Source: Armatimonadota bacterium (GTDB lineage: Bacteria > Armatimonadota > Fimbriimonadia > Fimbriimonadales > Fimbriimonadaceae). From it: a stretch of DNA of 64,000 bases. Where the stretch lies: assembly GCA_025360125.1 (NCBI GenBank), contig JANYCU010000045.1:62001-126000 (forward strand). The letters are read 5' to 3'. A model generated the notes under the pieces. That model was not told the origin of the DNA. It saw nothing but the letters and a program-made list of their open reading frames with translations, and did no database searches. A program made the position numbers and the translations under genes. Shown piece after piece: positions 16,733-25,976 of this stretch (positions are counted from its first letter, which is position 1; each line of letters begins with the position of its first letter).

Positions 16733-16892
16733 AAGCCCCCGAACCTATACTCGCCCTAGTCATCATTGCCCAGCAATAAGAAAGCCACCAATGAAGTTGG
16801 CAAATGGCCCCCTCCACTCGACGCTGAGAGGCAGGAGGTATTTCTTTGTCAGATTAAGGATGTAAGCAGGAAAGAGACCCACTTAGTTTGCA

Positions 16893-17591
16893 CTAACAAA
16901 ATCGTTGGGAAGCTGCAAGCAAGTCCTTGGTGAAACGTTCAAAACTCAAATCTTCTGCGGGACACGAAACTTTGGTTTTCTTCTCATTTGTTGCAAGGGT
17001 CAAACATGTCCCATCATAATGCCGTTCCAATATTAGTCGGCGACAAAGGATTTCGTACCGCTTTGCATACGACGCATCTTTGAACACTGGGTCGGTCCTG
17101 AAATGGGGCTGGCTCGCCTTCACTGGCCGATGTACTTTTTCACAGTCTTCGAGCAAGAAGAAGAAGCCAAGAAATGGCCTTGGAGAATTTCCAAAAAGAC
17201 CTTCGCGGTACGCAGTCCAGATATCCACGGAATTGCCAAGAGCCTCTTCCGTCCGATTGTTGAAGTTGTTTCCGAAGGATGGCCCGACCATTGACTTAAA
17301 TTCGATTGCGCAGACAAGCTGCCCTTTCGACACTACAACCAAGTCCCATTTCTTTTCTGGCCTAAAATATCCTGGTAACTCTAAGGTCGTGCCAGTACGA
17401 ACGTCTAACCGTGGCAGGCCCTGTTTAACCAACATTGAGACAACCAGATTTTCTAGCGCAGCCATTTGAGCACCGCCAGTTACTGAAGAACGAGCTCCGG
17501 TATCCGCTACTCCTTTTGCTGCTTGCTTTGCAGCCTGTGCTTCTCTAGAATTCCAATAACTCTGGACCGCGGCAACAAACATTTTATCCAT
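16893..17591 (-). CDS. Type II restriction endonuclease, XhoI/PaeR7I family
   Basis: 232 residues. The core shows KKWDLVVVSKGQLVCAIEFK, with Asp and Glu-x-Lys of the PD-(D/E)xK nuclease fold, followed by VGPSFGNNFNNRTEEALGN, nearly the signature of PaeR7I and XhoI. Those enzymes cut CTCGAG; recognition of the same site here is a strong inference. It overlaps the methyltransferase gene by eight bases on the same strand and lies downstream of it, so protection would be made first. Length agrees with the family (about 230-250). Confidence 0.9.
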   Translation of the reverse strand: MDKMFVAAVQSYWNSREAQAAKQAAKGVADTGARSSVTGGAQMAALENLVVSMLVKQGLPRLDVRTGTTLELPGYFRPEKKWDLVVVSKGQLVCAIEFKSMVGPSFGNNFNNRTEEALGNSVDIWTAYREGLFGNSPRPFLGFFFLLEDCEKVHRPVKASQPHFRTDPVFKDASYAKRYEILCRRLILERHYDGTCLTLATNEKKTKVSCPAEDLSFERFTKDLLAASQRFC

Positions 17592-19308
17592 TCTTCAAGG
17601 CATCCATTTCTAAGGATGTTAGCTTATATAGCCGCTGGGTTACCTCATTGGCCAATTTAACATCATGTGTTGAGAATGCCAATTCCAAAAGTTTCATGTC
17701 TCCTGAGGTGACTGACTCTATTGAGGGGACTCGCAATCGCCGTAGGTATTGAGCTTGGAACCTAAGATAACCGCCCCTCATTCGAATTCCGTACGATTCG
17801 ATAAAAAATTGGGCGACGTCCGAAATTAATATTCCACCCAGAACATTGGGTTGCCAAGGTCCAGGCTCAATGAAGTAAAGATTGTGGTGCGGATATGTCT
17901 CACCGGAATCAAGCACAGGTGCTATCCGCCCTTTGAAATCGGGCAAGTATAGCTTTGGCTTTCCTGTGAGTTGATCATTTACCCGGTCAATCGTTCGGTA
18001 CCAACTATTTGGCGCCTTTTTGCCCACGTGTCGACCTTCCAGTCTCAAACGATGCGACTCAAAGTACTGGGCAAGCTTTGGATACTTGGCTAATTCAACA
18101 AGGCCCTTGCCGTTCCATGGATTCACCAGATAGTGACCCGACCAAGTAACCCTGGCTCCTTTCACATCGAAAGCCATTGCAAGTGGTAATAATCGATCGC
18201 TCTCCACAAGGCTTGGGTCCTTCGTAATGAAGATCTTATCAGCGCCCGTCGCTACCCCAATGCCAACTGTAGTACCAGTCCCTTCAAGGCTAGGGAAGTC
18301 CCTTTCAAGGCGTCTCAGCAGAGCAAGTTTGAGTGGGCCCACCAAGGGCCAAGGCTCAGAACCCTTGAACCAAGTTTCCACCTGAGCGGCTTGATCAATG
18401 TCTATTGCAACTTTCGAAGCGTCGACTCCAATTGAAGCAACCTTCGCGGAGCCCTGGATTGCATTTCTGATTACAGTAATGGCTGGGTAGGCACTGACTT
18501 CGGTCTCGAACGCCTCTGCATGATGCATTTGAATGACTGCTTCGACGCTGAAGCGAGAAGTGATAAACTTTCGCAGTTCAGCACCATATTGATTGAACAT
18601 CCACCGGTCCGCGCATATAAACCCGCAAACTCCGTCAGGCTTCAGGTGACTCAAAGCGGCTTCGTAAAAAGCTACATAAATGTCGGCTCTGCCGACCATC
18701 GTCGAATATGAGGATCGATACAGTGAACCTCCGTCCTGCAAATCTTCAAGTCGGATATATGGCGGGTTGCCGACGATGAAGTCAGCCTGCCCCTTATGAT
18801 GGGCAGTTTCGAGAAGATAGTCTCCAGTTCGAACCCAAAAATCAGAAATAATTTCGGCATCGCCAACCATAATCCCATGCCGAGTAAAGAGTTCGATGAG
18901 TCCAATGCGTGCATTTGCCGCACTTTTTTCGTCCAGTTCGTATGCGATGACGTTGTGACCGCATTTTGCAAAATCAATCTTTCGCTTTTTGCACGATTCA
19001 ATTAGCCTCTCTGCGACTCGCAACAAAAAGCTTCCGTCGCCAGCTGATGGCTCGATGAGCAGGAATTCATTTAAGGGCCGATCACTTGTGTAGCCGACAA
19101 GGTCTAAAATGAGGTCAACTACCCATCTTTTCGTGTAGACAACTCCGTTTTTCTCCTTCGAGGTGTCGGGAACAATGGGAGCACCGTCATCATATGTGAG
19201 AACATGTTGCTCTAGTACCTTCAGCGTATCTACTGGTGAAATCACGATATCATATTCGCCGATTCGGTCAGTATACGATGAATGAGCCAGGCTTTTGCGG
19301 TTTGACAC
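17584..19308 (-). CDS. N6-adenine DNA methyltransferase, XhoI/PaeR7I partner
   Basis: 574 residues from a GTG. The AdoMet site is LIEPSAGDGSFLLRVAERL (motif I) and the catalytic motif IV is IVGNPPYIRLEDL, the NPPY of N6-adenine methyltransferases of the gamma type. The C-terminal ~250 residues form the target-recognition part (TGVATGADKIFI). It should methylate the adenine of CTCGAG; CTCGAG sites are present in this window (for example 1985, 21414, 51541), so protection is needed. The promoter is unusually clear and carries a palindrome. Confidence 0.92.
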   Translation of the reverse strand: MSNRKSLAHSSYTDRIGEYDIVISPVDTLKVLEQHVLTYDDGAPIVPDTSKEKNGVVYTKRWVVDLILDLVGYTSDRPLNEFLLIEPSAGDGSFLLRVAERLIESCKKRKIDFAKCGHNVIAYELDEKSAANARIGLIELFTRHGIMVGDAEIISDFWVRTGDYLLETAHHKGQADFIVGNPPYIRLEDLQDGGSLYRSSYSTMVGRADIYVAFYEAALSHLKPDGVCGFICADRWMFNQYGAELRKFITSRFSVEAVIQMHHAEAFETEVSAYPAITVIRNAIQGSAKVASIGVDASKVAIDIDQAAQVETWFKGSEPWPLVGPLKLALLRRLERDFPSLEGTGTTVGIGVATGADKIFITKDPSLVESDRLLPLAMAFDVKGARVTWSGHYLVNPWNGKGLVELAKYPKLAQYFESHRLRLEGRHVGKKAPNSWYRTIDRVNDQLTGKPKLYLPDFKGRIAPVLDSGETYPHHNLYFIEPGPWQPNVLGGILISDVAQFFIESYGIRMRGGYLRFQAQYLRRLRVPSIESVTSGDMKLLELAFSTHDVKLANEVTQRLYKLTSLEMDALKNG

Positions 19309-19317
19309 GTTGTCGAA

Positions 19318-19346
19318 ATAATACCAGACGAACGTCTGGGTGTCAA
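19318..19346 (-). promoter_or_regulatory. Consensus promoter with palindromic operator for the RM operon
   Basis: Read on the minus strand: TTGACA (19341-19346), a 17-base spacer and TATTAT (19318-19323), which ends nine bases before the GTG at 19308. The spacer holds a perfect inverted repeat, CCAGACG and CGTCTGG separated by two bases (19324-19339). A dimeric repressor bound there would block RNA polymerase. No separate controller gene is seen, so the methyltransferase itself or a host factor may bind. Confidence 0.7.
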
Positions 19347-19492
19347 ATATTCCTTCAATGAAAAGATCGTGAAATCAATTCACGTTTCTAAAAAAACTGA
19401 AATTCTATGTTATACAAAAATCGTTGGCAGTCTTGCTCCAAAATTGGAACAATATTACGTAGACCTACGTCTATATAATTGAACCTAAAATT

Positions 19493-20434
19493 ATGGGTTG
19501 GCATGGGGCACGAAACCGTCCGAAACACTACATCACGCGTCGTTCTGAATACCGGGTCGTTGTGCGGACGTTTGGCGGAACCGGCGAAGCCGGAAAAGAG
19601 GCAGAGAGGCTCGATAAGGAATATCGAGCATCCCAAGAGCGAATCCGCGCCGAAGCATGGGAACTGACCGACCTCATGTGCGACCACGAAAAAATACTGC
19701 ACAGCATCATCCGCCAAACGATGAAACAACGAGGCTACATCTGGCGGTGTGCCAAGTGGCGGCTTGTGTCCAACCTCAAACAGCCGCCGAACTCCAACCC
19801 CAAGCTCCATAGACGTGAACAATACATGCCACAAATTGAAGGAAAATCTGCCAAGCGACGAGGACCGAAGAATCCCGTCTCCACCATCGACATCACCGGG
19901 AAGTCGGTTGATGAACTGAAGGATGCGCTGGCGGAGATTCAGGCGTCTATGCGCGCGAGGTGTTTGTCGGCGTTTGGGTACGACGAGGCGAAGACGGCCC
20001 GGCTGATTGACGAGTTTGCCGAGATGAGTCGGCGGTTGGAGAACAAGGACCTGACCGACTTGGAGCGGTTAGCCGCGGAGCAGATCATCACATGCTGGAT
20101 TCAGACGACAGTGACCGGGTATCGGCTTGAGGGCTTGGCTCCGGGCCAGCAGGGCGGGCGGATGGCGTCGTTTTTGGAGCATCGGCACAACATGGCGCAC
20201 AGTCGGCTGTTGCGTTCGGTGGATTTGCTGTCGCGCCTTCGAAGCGTGGGGCTTGGGGAGGCCCCTGAGGGGCGTCGAATGGTGATTGAGGTTTGTCGGG
20301 GGGCGGAAGAGGTGCCGGGAAAGAAGATGGCGCAGGTCTCGACGGTTCGGCAGGTGGATCCGGCTCGGAACAAGGGATATGACGAGATTGAGGTTTTGCG
20401 GAGGGTGGACGATCCGTATTTGAGGAGGGAGTGA
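19493..20434 (+). CDS. Unrecognised helical protein at island edge
   Basis: 313 residues. The first ~110 are basic and start GWHGARNRPKHYITRR; the rest is helical and charged, with the stretch LERLAAEQIITCWIQTTVTG followed by SFLEHRHNMAHSRLLRSVDL. Proteins with a similar helix (AAEQ...W.Q, then H...R.L.S...L...R) occur as unnamed families in Planctomycetes and relatives, sometimes near mobile DNA; this is recollection, not a search. GC content is much higher than in the RM genes beside it. TATAAT at 19474-19479 may be its promoter. Function unknown. Confidence 0.55.
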   Translation: MGWHGARNRPKHYITRRSEYRVVVRTFGGTGEAGKEAERLDKEYRASQERIRAEAWELTDLMCDHEKILHSIIRQTMKQRGYIWRCAKWRLVSNLKQPPNSNPKLHRREQYMPQIEGKSAKRRGPKNPVSTIDITGKSVDELKDALAEIQASMRARCLSAFGYDEAKTARLIDEFAEMSRRLENKDLTDLERLAAEQIITCWIQTTVTGYRLEGLAPGQQGGRMASFLEHRHNMAHSRLLRSVDLLSRLRSVGLGEAPEGRRMVIEVCRGAEEVPGKKMAQVSTVRQVDPARNKGYDEIEVLRRVDDPYLRRE

Positions 20435-20521
20435 AGAGGTCAGGGCGGTTGGAGCAGGACGCGATGCCCTTGCGACGAGAAATCAATCTGTTAGAACCAT
20501 TCTGCTGCGAAACATGTTCTG

Positions 20522-20571
20522 GGAACTTCGTTCCTCCAGGCCAAAGCGAGTGCAGGCACTCGCACTCCCAA
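20522..20571. repeat. Dispersed hairpin repeat, copy 1
   Basis: Hairpin GGAAC-TTC-GTTCC, then AGGCCAAA (20538-20545), then the perfect hairpin GCGAGTGC-AG-GCACTCGC (20546-20563), then ACTCCCAA (20564-20571). Copy 2 is at 49095-49144 with the same flanks and a different but still perfect stem. The rest of the 216-base gap after 20434 holds a further GATCGC/GCGATC hairpin and a heptad array. Confidence 0.7.
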
Positions 20572-20625
20572 GGATCGCTCCGCGATCGAAGACATGCGAC
20601 CCCAATTGTAATGACGGCGAAGGCT

Positions 20626-20653
20626 AAAAACTGAAAACTGAAAGCTGAAATCA
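20626..20653. repeat. 7-bp tandem array (GAAAACT-like)
   Basis: Four heptads, AAAAACT, GAAAACT, GAAAGCT and GAAATCA, abut the 3' end of the lytic transglycosylase gene. Confidence 0.6.
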
Positions 20654-21634
20654 GTCGGCGCTGGTGAGTTGGCGATAGCGTGAAAAGATTCGCTTGATGT
20701 AGTTCTGGGTTTCGCGGTACGGCGGAACTCCGCCATATTTCTTAACCGCGCCAGGGCCAGCATTGTACGCCGCCAGTGCGAGGGAAAGCTTTTGGGGGTC
20801 TTTGTCGGCACCGGGATATCGATTGAGGTGCTCTCGAAGTTGGCGAACAGTACCGTACAGGTTCTGTTCGGTATCGTACGGATTGTTGATGCCGTACTCC
20901 TTACAATTCTCGTTCATGAGTTGACCCAGGCCCATTGCGCCAGCATTAGACAAACATGAGGGGTTGAAATCGCTCTCAGTGATCAGGACGGCTACAACAA
21001 GTCTCGCATCTATCTCGTAAGCAATGCTCCATCGGCAAACGGCCTCGGCGATCTCGTAGGCTTTATCGTTGGTCAGCTTCTTGTTGTGGTTCTTGATGAA
21101 CGCGGTGTATTTCGACAAAACGGTTGGATCGACGGTAATTTTCCTACGGGCGTTTCCACCCCGAGAGGTCGAAGTTCCGCGAGAAACCGATGACTTAATG
21201 ACGACTGGTTTCGGAGTATTAGCCGCTTCAAAACGAGCGATGTCGTCATTGAGGGCAGCCGAAATGAGTTCCACTTGGACCACTGCCAACGGTTCAGAGC
21301 GGGTTGCCTTGACGAGCAACCGAACATCAGCGCTGCCGTTTTGGAGCCAGCCGGGAATCTCTTTGGCGTCAATGACCTGCTCGCCTCGGTTGTCGGGATA
21401 CTCGACATAGATGCTCGAGCGATCGTCAAACTGCATGACGCCTTTGACGATGCAGTGAATTTCGAGGGTCTTCGTTCCGACCAAGTTATCGAGGGCACTA
21501 ATTGGGGACGCCTTCGCAATCTTGAATTGTTTGCGAAGAGCTAGGTAGCTTTCCAGCGTTTGCGCTGAAGCTGTTCCTACGATGCCGCTGAGCATCGCCG
21601 TTATTACCAACCACTTTTTAATATTCACAATCAA
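20651..21634 (-). CDS. Lytic transglycosylase (SLT domain), exported
   Basis: 327 residues with a signal peptide (WLVITAMLSGIVGTASA). The C-terminal SLT domain has ITESDFNPSCLSNAGAMGLG with the catalytic Glu near residue 219, and SLALAAYNAGPGAVKKYGG. It would cleave the glycan strand of peptidoglycan to a 1,6-anhydro product. The ~170 residues before it (about 50-110 strand-rich, then a basic linker) are not recognised. Monocistronic, just downstream of tRNA-Ser on the same strand. Confidence 0.92.
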   Translation of the reverse strand: MIVNIKKWLVITAMLSGIVGTASAQTLESYLALRKQFKIAKASPISALDNLVGTKTLEIHCIVKGVMQFDDRSSIYVEYPDNRGEQVIDAKEIPGWLQNGSADVRLLVKATRSEPLAVVQVELISAALNDDIARFEAANTPKPVVIKSSVSRGTSTSRGGNARRKITVDPTVLSKYTAFIKNHNKKLTNDKAYEIAEAVCRWSIAYEIDARLVVAVLITESDFNPSCLSNAGAMGLGQLMNENCKEYGINNPYDTEQNLYGTVRQLREHLNRYPGADKDPQKLSLALAAYNAGPGAVKKYGGVPPYRETQNYIKRIFSRYRQLTSAD

Positions 21635-21642
21635 AAATTTTC

Positions 21643-21733
21643 TGGCGGACAGATCGGGATTCGAACCCGAGAAGAGATGTTATCCCTTACCCACTTAGCA
21701 GGCGGGCGCTTTCGTCCACTCAGCCATCTGTCC
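21643..21733 (-). tRNA. tRNA-Ser(GCT)
   Basis: Class II tRNA on the minus strand. The acceptor GGACAGA pairs with TCTGTCC, the T arm is CGGGTTCGAATCCCG, the anticodon loop is CTGCTAA with anticodon GCT (AGC/AGU serine), there is a long variable arm, and CCA is encoded. Confidence 0.95.
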
Positions 21734-21830
21734 ACTTCGCGGCCCCACCAGTATATCTTATCGGTAAAACGTCCCGCTTGCACGAGAGTTCAAGATCAAT
21801 TTAATAACCTAGCAAGGCGTGAAATTTGCC

Positions 21831-22409
21831 TCATGACTTCCCTTTTTGCCGCTTTAGGAGGTCATTTTCTTCGGGAAGGACGCTGAACTTGTTGTCGGAT
21901 TTGTGAACTGGCATGCTGGATCCATCCGATTTGATGATCCAAGCATTGCCGCCATTCATCGAATGGTAGGTAAATCCAACGAGAGGAGTGGTAGATTCCA
22001 GCTCGGCTCGCATCTTTTTGGAGAGCTTTGCCGTGGGGAACACATCAAGTCCATTTGATATCAAATAGTTAAGAAGGGTCCCATTCACGGCTCGCTTCTG
22101 ATGAATCTTGACGAGCGGCAAAACCCAGTCAATTTTGGCTATCTTGCCATGCCGGCTTTGGAAATAAATCACTTCAGGGCCGTTATGGCTGATAATGAAC
22201 CGCTTTTCGGCCGAACCAAGCGGATACAAACCCTCGGCGTACGCCCCACCCAGCATCTCCGAATAAATGTGGTAGTAGCCAGTGTAAGTCTTGGGTTTTT
22301 GCAAAATCACTTCGAATTGGCCTCGCCGCCGCAGCAGCCTCGCGGAGAATACTGCGTCGTATTTTGGCGTTTGGGTTGCCAGTACGATGAGGATCGAAGG
22401 AATGACCAC
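21831..22409 (-). CDS. Exported hypothetical protein
   Basis: 192 residues with a probable signal peptide (MVIPSILIVLATQTPKYDA). The mature part alternates short strands with lysine-rich loops (GQFEVILQKPKTYTGYYHIY) and has no cysteines or recognisable catalytic motif. No family recognised. It is followed by an apparently unrelated TPR-like gene further left to right on the same strand. Confidence 0.6.
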   Translation of the reverse strand: MVIPSILIVLATQTPKYDAVFSARLLRRRGQFEVILQKPKTYTGYYHIYSEMLGGAYAEGLYPLGSAEKRFIISHNGPEVIYFQSRHGKIAKIDWVLPLVKIHQKRAVNGTLLNYLISNGLDVFPTAKLSKKMRAELESTTPLVGFTYHSMNGGNAWIIKSDGSSMPVHKSDNKFSVLPEENDLLKRQKGKS

Positions 22410-22465
22410 ACTCGTTCAAACGAATTGGGATGACGGTTTGTTCCGAGTTGCCTAACTTCCCGGTT

Positions 22466-23071
22466 TCAGCTCTTTGGCGGGAGGGCGGAGTTGACTGGGT
22501 TGACCTGTTGGCTGACCCAGGCCAGTGCGGCTTCTCGTTCTTTAAAGTAAAAGCCTTTTTCGGTCAAAGCTTCGAGTGGGTTCTTGGCGTACTTCGCGGC
22601 AAAGATTTTGTCGAACTTGAGTGTATCTTTGACCAGCGAAGCTTGGAAACATTCCAAGTCGAGGAGTTGCTTGCTCGCGTTGGGATCTCGTTCGAGGGCC
22701 TTAGCGGCTTGGCCATAGAGGCCGAGTGCTCGCAACGCCATTCCTTGCAGGCCGTGATAGCCCGGTTCAAAGGGGTTGAGCATCATGAGCCGATTGGTGG
22801 TTCGAACAAGGGCTCGAAAGTCTTGCATCTTCCACAGTAATTTCGCCTGAACTTCGAGGGCACCGAGATGATCGGATGATTCGGCCAGCACAGCATTGAT
22901 CGATGAAGTTGATTGCTCAAATTCATTTTTTGAAAGATGTCGCTCGGCTTTTGCAATTTGAATCGCAATACGGCGGCGCTTTTCGATCGCATTCGGTGAT
23001 GTCGGATTCGTACTTCGATGCATAAAACCTGTGGCCACCATTAGGATAGCAACCACCTGGTCTAAATACAC
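22466..23071 (-). CDS. Membrane-anchored TPR-like protein
   Basis: 201 residues. A short hydrophobic N-terminus (VVAILMVATGFM) is followed by helix pairs resembling tetratricopeptide repeats: QSTSSINAVLAESSDHLGAL, ALVRTTNRLMMLNPFEPGYH and LQGMALRALGLYGQAAKALE. Such repeats mediate protein contacts. The exact repeats are degenerate. Downstream of a large GAF-domain gene on the same strand. Confidence 0.6.
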   Translation of the reverse strand: MYLDQVVAILMVATGFMHRSTNPTSPNAIEKRRRIAIQIAKAERHLSKNEFEQSTSSINAVLAESSDHLGALEVQAKLLWKMQDFRALVRTTNRLMMLNPFEPGYHGLQGMALRALGLYGQAAKALERDPNASKQLLDLECFQASLVKDTLKFDKIFAAKYAKNPLEALTEKGFYFKEREAALAWVSQQVNPVNSALPPKS

Positions 23072-23095
23072 CTAGCAAATATATGGGTAACAGCC

Positions 23096-25033
23096 CTATG
23101 CGGTTGCCGGAACCAAAAACTGGTTAAATTGCGGGTTAAGGCTCGCGACCTTCGCTCGAAGCTGGATCGGCATTTTTGCGGTGCCATCAGGTGTCTTCAA
23201 GTCTGCTCCCATCGATTTTGCGACGAGGTCGTTTGCCCAGGCGGACGCGATCTCGCGTTCGGCACCCAATAGGTAAACCATGATGAGTCCGTCGGGGTGT
23301 TTGCACATCAGTGATCCGACCGGAATATGCGGACGAATTCTTAGTCCTAGCGTTCGCATTGCGTGGGCAACGGCTGGTTTGCCAAATCTTCGCTCGTACT
23401 CTTTGTGCTGCAGGGGAATGAGGGTGACCATCACGCCTTCGGCTTTGCCGACGGCTTCGACAAATCGTTTTGGTGAGAGGATTCCTTCGTCGAGCGCTTC
23501 GTGGTCTTCGGGCTTTTGGAATAGCCGCGAAAGTTCGGCGCTTGCCGAGCGGAGGGTGGAGACTTCGGAGGCGTCGATGCCAGCGATTCGACCGCTTGCA
23601 GCAGTGATATAGCCAATTGGGCCAGTTTCTCCCGCGATTGGGATGATGACGTAGCTGCCGATGCGATTGCGGACGATGGCGTCGCTTGGCAGAAGGCTAC
23701 TGGTTCGGGCGTCGGAGATGATGACCTCGGGCGAGCCTGCGTTGAGCCAGCCGACTAGTCCGCCACCAGTTTCAAATTTCATTGATCCAAGAAGGTTAAG
23801 TTCTCGACCTTCGAGGGCAAGCAGTTGGGATTCGTCGTCATCGATAGCCGAGATGGAAAGGTGTTCGATCTGAAGGACCGATTGAAAGTCTCGGGCGATT
23901 CGGGCGGCAATTTCTGACTTGGTATTTGCCCCCTCGGCATTTGAGACGACCGCATAAAGTACTTCAACCTCGGTGAGACGACGCTTCATACCTTCTCTGC
24001 GCTGTTCTTCCATGACCAAGCTGGCCACCAGGGAAATGCAGGATTGCAGAGCTTCTTGAGCTTCGAATAGTTGGTCTTTGTCCTTGCCCGTGATGGTCAA
24101 GACTCCGATGACTTTTCCTTCGAACTGAAGGATGACGTTGGAGGTCGGTTTGGTTGGCTCGAGGCTGATGGAAAGGAGATCGGCTTGGTCTCGCACTTGA
24201 GCGATGGATTGCTTCGCGTTGATGGCGAGTGATTCGGTCAGTTGAGACTCGTTGAGGTCGCCAGCGGCGCCCTTGATGATGAAGTGGTCTCCGGCGCTGG
24301 CAACCGTGTAGAGTAGGATTCCGGCTGCGCCCGTGGCTTCGGCGATCTTATCGCATAAGAAGAAGAATCCGGACTGATTTGCGACACCGTTTGCTTCAGC
24401 GAGGATTGCGGCGATGCGATCCTTTCGGCTCTTTCGGTCGAGATCTCGGTAGGCGTCTTTTAGTTGGCGATAATTGGATCGGAGCTCGGCGTTGTGGGAT
24501 TCGATGATCTGAACATGTTCCCAATCGAGGCTTGGCTCTTGGACGACGACCTCCCTTTCGAGATACTCGACCACTGGGGCGACTTGGTTGTACGGCTTTA
24601 CGAGGCATCCGACGACGAGAAAAGTGAGGGCGCAGCCGAGGATGTTAAGATTGGTGAGTTGCCAATGATTATTGGCCATGAAGGAAACAATCAGTCCGGC
24701 GCTGGCAACTGGGGCCATGAGGAACGGGTTCGCGTTGAACTTTGCTGCGGAGTAGACGATTGGTGAAAAGGCCAAGAATCCGAACGTGACCAAAGCTGGG
24801 CTCTTGGTAATTGATGCAAGAGCAAATTCGATCATTACTGCGTCAGCGCACGCAATGATGCCGCTGATGGCAGGCAGGCGGAGGTTTCTTCGGTCAATTA
24901 TGTAGGTGAATACCCCGACCGCACTTTGCAGCATGGCCAATTGGAGAATTGGAATAAATGGGAGGACACCTGTTACGCCAGCAACAAAGACGATGAGGCC
25001 TGCCAACACTAACCGAACCGAAAGCTCAATCAT
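23096..25033 (-). CDS. Membrane sensor with two GAF domains and a degenerate GGDEF-like end
   Basis: 645 residues. About five to six transmembrane helices occupy residues 1-145, followed by a coiled coil (about 165-200), a first GAF domain (about 205-345), a second GAF domain (about 365-505) and a C-terminal ~110 residues whose strand pattern (VMVTLIPLQHKEYERRFG, then MCKHPDGLIMVYLLG) resembles a GGDEF domain without the GG(D/E)EF signature. By family knowledge such ends are inactive and may be receptors or scaffolds. It probably senses a small ligand or redox state; the partner is not in the window. Confidence 0.75.
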   Translation of the reverse strand: MIELSVRLVLAGLIVFVAGVTGVLPFIPILQLAMLQSAVGVFTYIIDRRNLRLPAISGIIACADAVMIEFALASITKSPALVTFGFLAFSPIVYSAAKFNANPFLMAPVASAGLIVSFMANNHWQLTNLNILGCALTFLVVGCLVKPYNQVAPVVEYLEREVVVQEPSLDWEHVQIIESHNAELRSNYRQLKDAYRDLDRKSRKDRIAAILAEANGVANQSGFFFLCDKIAEATGAAGILLYTVASAGDHFIIKGAAGDLNESQLTESLAINAKQSIAQVRDQADLLSISLEPTKPTSNVILQFEGKVIGVLTITGKDKDQLFEAQEALQSCISLVASLVMEEQRREGMKRRLTEVEVLYAVVSNAEGANTKSEIAARIARDFQSVLQIEHLSISAIDDDESQLLALEGRELNLLGSMKFETGGGLVGWLNAGSPEVIISDARTSSLLPSDAIVRNRIGSYVIIPIAGETGPIGYITAASGRIAGIDASEVSTLRSASAELSRLFQKPEDHEALDEGILSPKRFVEAVGKAEGVMVTLIPLQHKEYERRFGKPAVAHAMRTLGLRIRPHIPVGSLMCKHPDGLIMVYLLGAEREIASAWANDLVAKSMGADLKTPDGTAKMPIQLRAKVASLNPQFNQFLVPATA

Positions 25034-25078
25034 TACTATAGGTTTTCGGGCTGGTTTGGATAATTTGTAGGGCTAAAT

Positions 25079-25411
25079 CTATTTTGGTTGGATGATCGAA
25101 ACGGCGGTCTTGCCGCTGCCAGCGTCAGTCACGATAATTTGGATCTTGTGGCCGTTCTTGGTACCGGAGAGGTTACTGGCTCCGCTTGGATCGGGAGTGA
25201 CTCCTAACTCTTTGGCGTAAAACGCGATGACTTTCTCTTTTGAGTCCGTTATCTCGAGGTTTGCGCCGATCACGCCATTGTTTTCGCCGTTCGAAGCAAT
25301 CTTGGCTCCGGGATAGACGGCCACGCCAGGCAAAGTTGCGCTGCTGCCCACCTTGGCGTCGCAACCGACTAAGACCAGAAATGCAGTTGTCAGAATGAGG
25401 GCTTTTTTCAT
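25079..25411 (-). CDS. Small lipoprotein
   Basis: 110 residues from the ATG at 25411, giving a lipoprotein signal (MKKALILTTAFLVLVGC) with the lipobox Cys at 17. The mature domain starts PGVAVYPGAKIAS and continues with a helix (DSKEKVIAFYAKELGV), a pattern found in small secreted proteins of unknown function. A start further upstream would bury the signal peptide and is unlikely. Confidence 0.75.
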   Translation of the reverse strand: MKKALILTTAFLVLVGCDAKVGSSATLPGVAVYPGAKIASNGENNGVIGANLEITDSKEKVIAFYAKELGVTPDPSGASNLSGTKNGHKIQIIVTDAGSGKTAVSIIQPK

Positions 25412-25562
25412 TTCGTGAGATTTTACAACAATAAGTCGCGAGTTTTTTGATTGGTTAGGTTGGCCGAAGATCACTGCCCGTTCAATTGTCGGTCGCCGCA
25501 ATTAAGCATTTTTTGCAACCAGATGTCTTCACCACCTATACTAACAATAAGAGTCGTCAATC

Positions 25563-25976
25563 ATGGATGAATTTAAAACTGCAAGTTTGGATACCCCGGT
25601 CGATGAAAGCGAACTGAAAGAGCTGGTCGCCCGCTTGTCCACGGATCGAGATCACCGAACGCGAGTTCGAGATATCGCTGAGACGATGGACGTTCATCCT
25701 GACTCGGTCATTGAGGCGCTGAACGAAATGCGACGACAGAAGATGATCGATTCACCAATTCAAAAGGAAGAGGTGAGAACCCAGATGCGATCAATCCTAT
25801 TTCCCAAAGTTCCACGGAAAGTGGTTATTTCAGCAGTGGCGGTTGTTTCGATTTTGTGCTTTGTTGTCTCGTATCAGACAACGAGAGTAAAACGATGGCA
25901 AGGCCCGCTCCTTCGCGTAGCAAAACCTGGACCAGTCCATCAGCCGATTAGAGCCGATGGACCATTTGAGCGCTAA
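25563..25976 (+). CDS. Small protein with helix-turn-helix and one membrane helix
   Basis: 137 residues. The N-terminal part (about 15-65) looks like a winged helix: RVRDIAETMDVHPDSVIEAL then NEMRRQKMID. A transmembrane helix follows at about 87-106 (VVISAVAVVSILCFVVSY) and a short Pro/Arg tail. A membrane-bound regulator is possible. TATACT at 25538-25543 is a candidate -10. The stop overlaps the end of a decayed peptidase fragment on the other strand. Confidence 0.6.
   Translation: MDEFKTASLDTPVDESELKELVARLSTDRDHRTRVRDIAETMDVHPDSVIEALNEMRRQKMIDSPIQKEEVRTQMRSILFPKVPRKVVISAVAVVSILCFVVSYQTTRVKRWQGPLLRVAKPGPVHQPIRADGPFER

Noticed and set aside
21643-21733. tRNA-Ser as an island attachment site
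   Set aside because: The flanking genes look chromosomal, no integrase is present and no repeat of its 3' end was found in the window.
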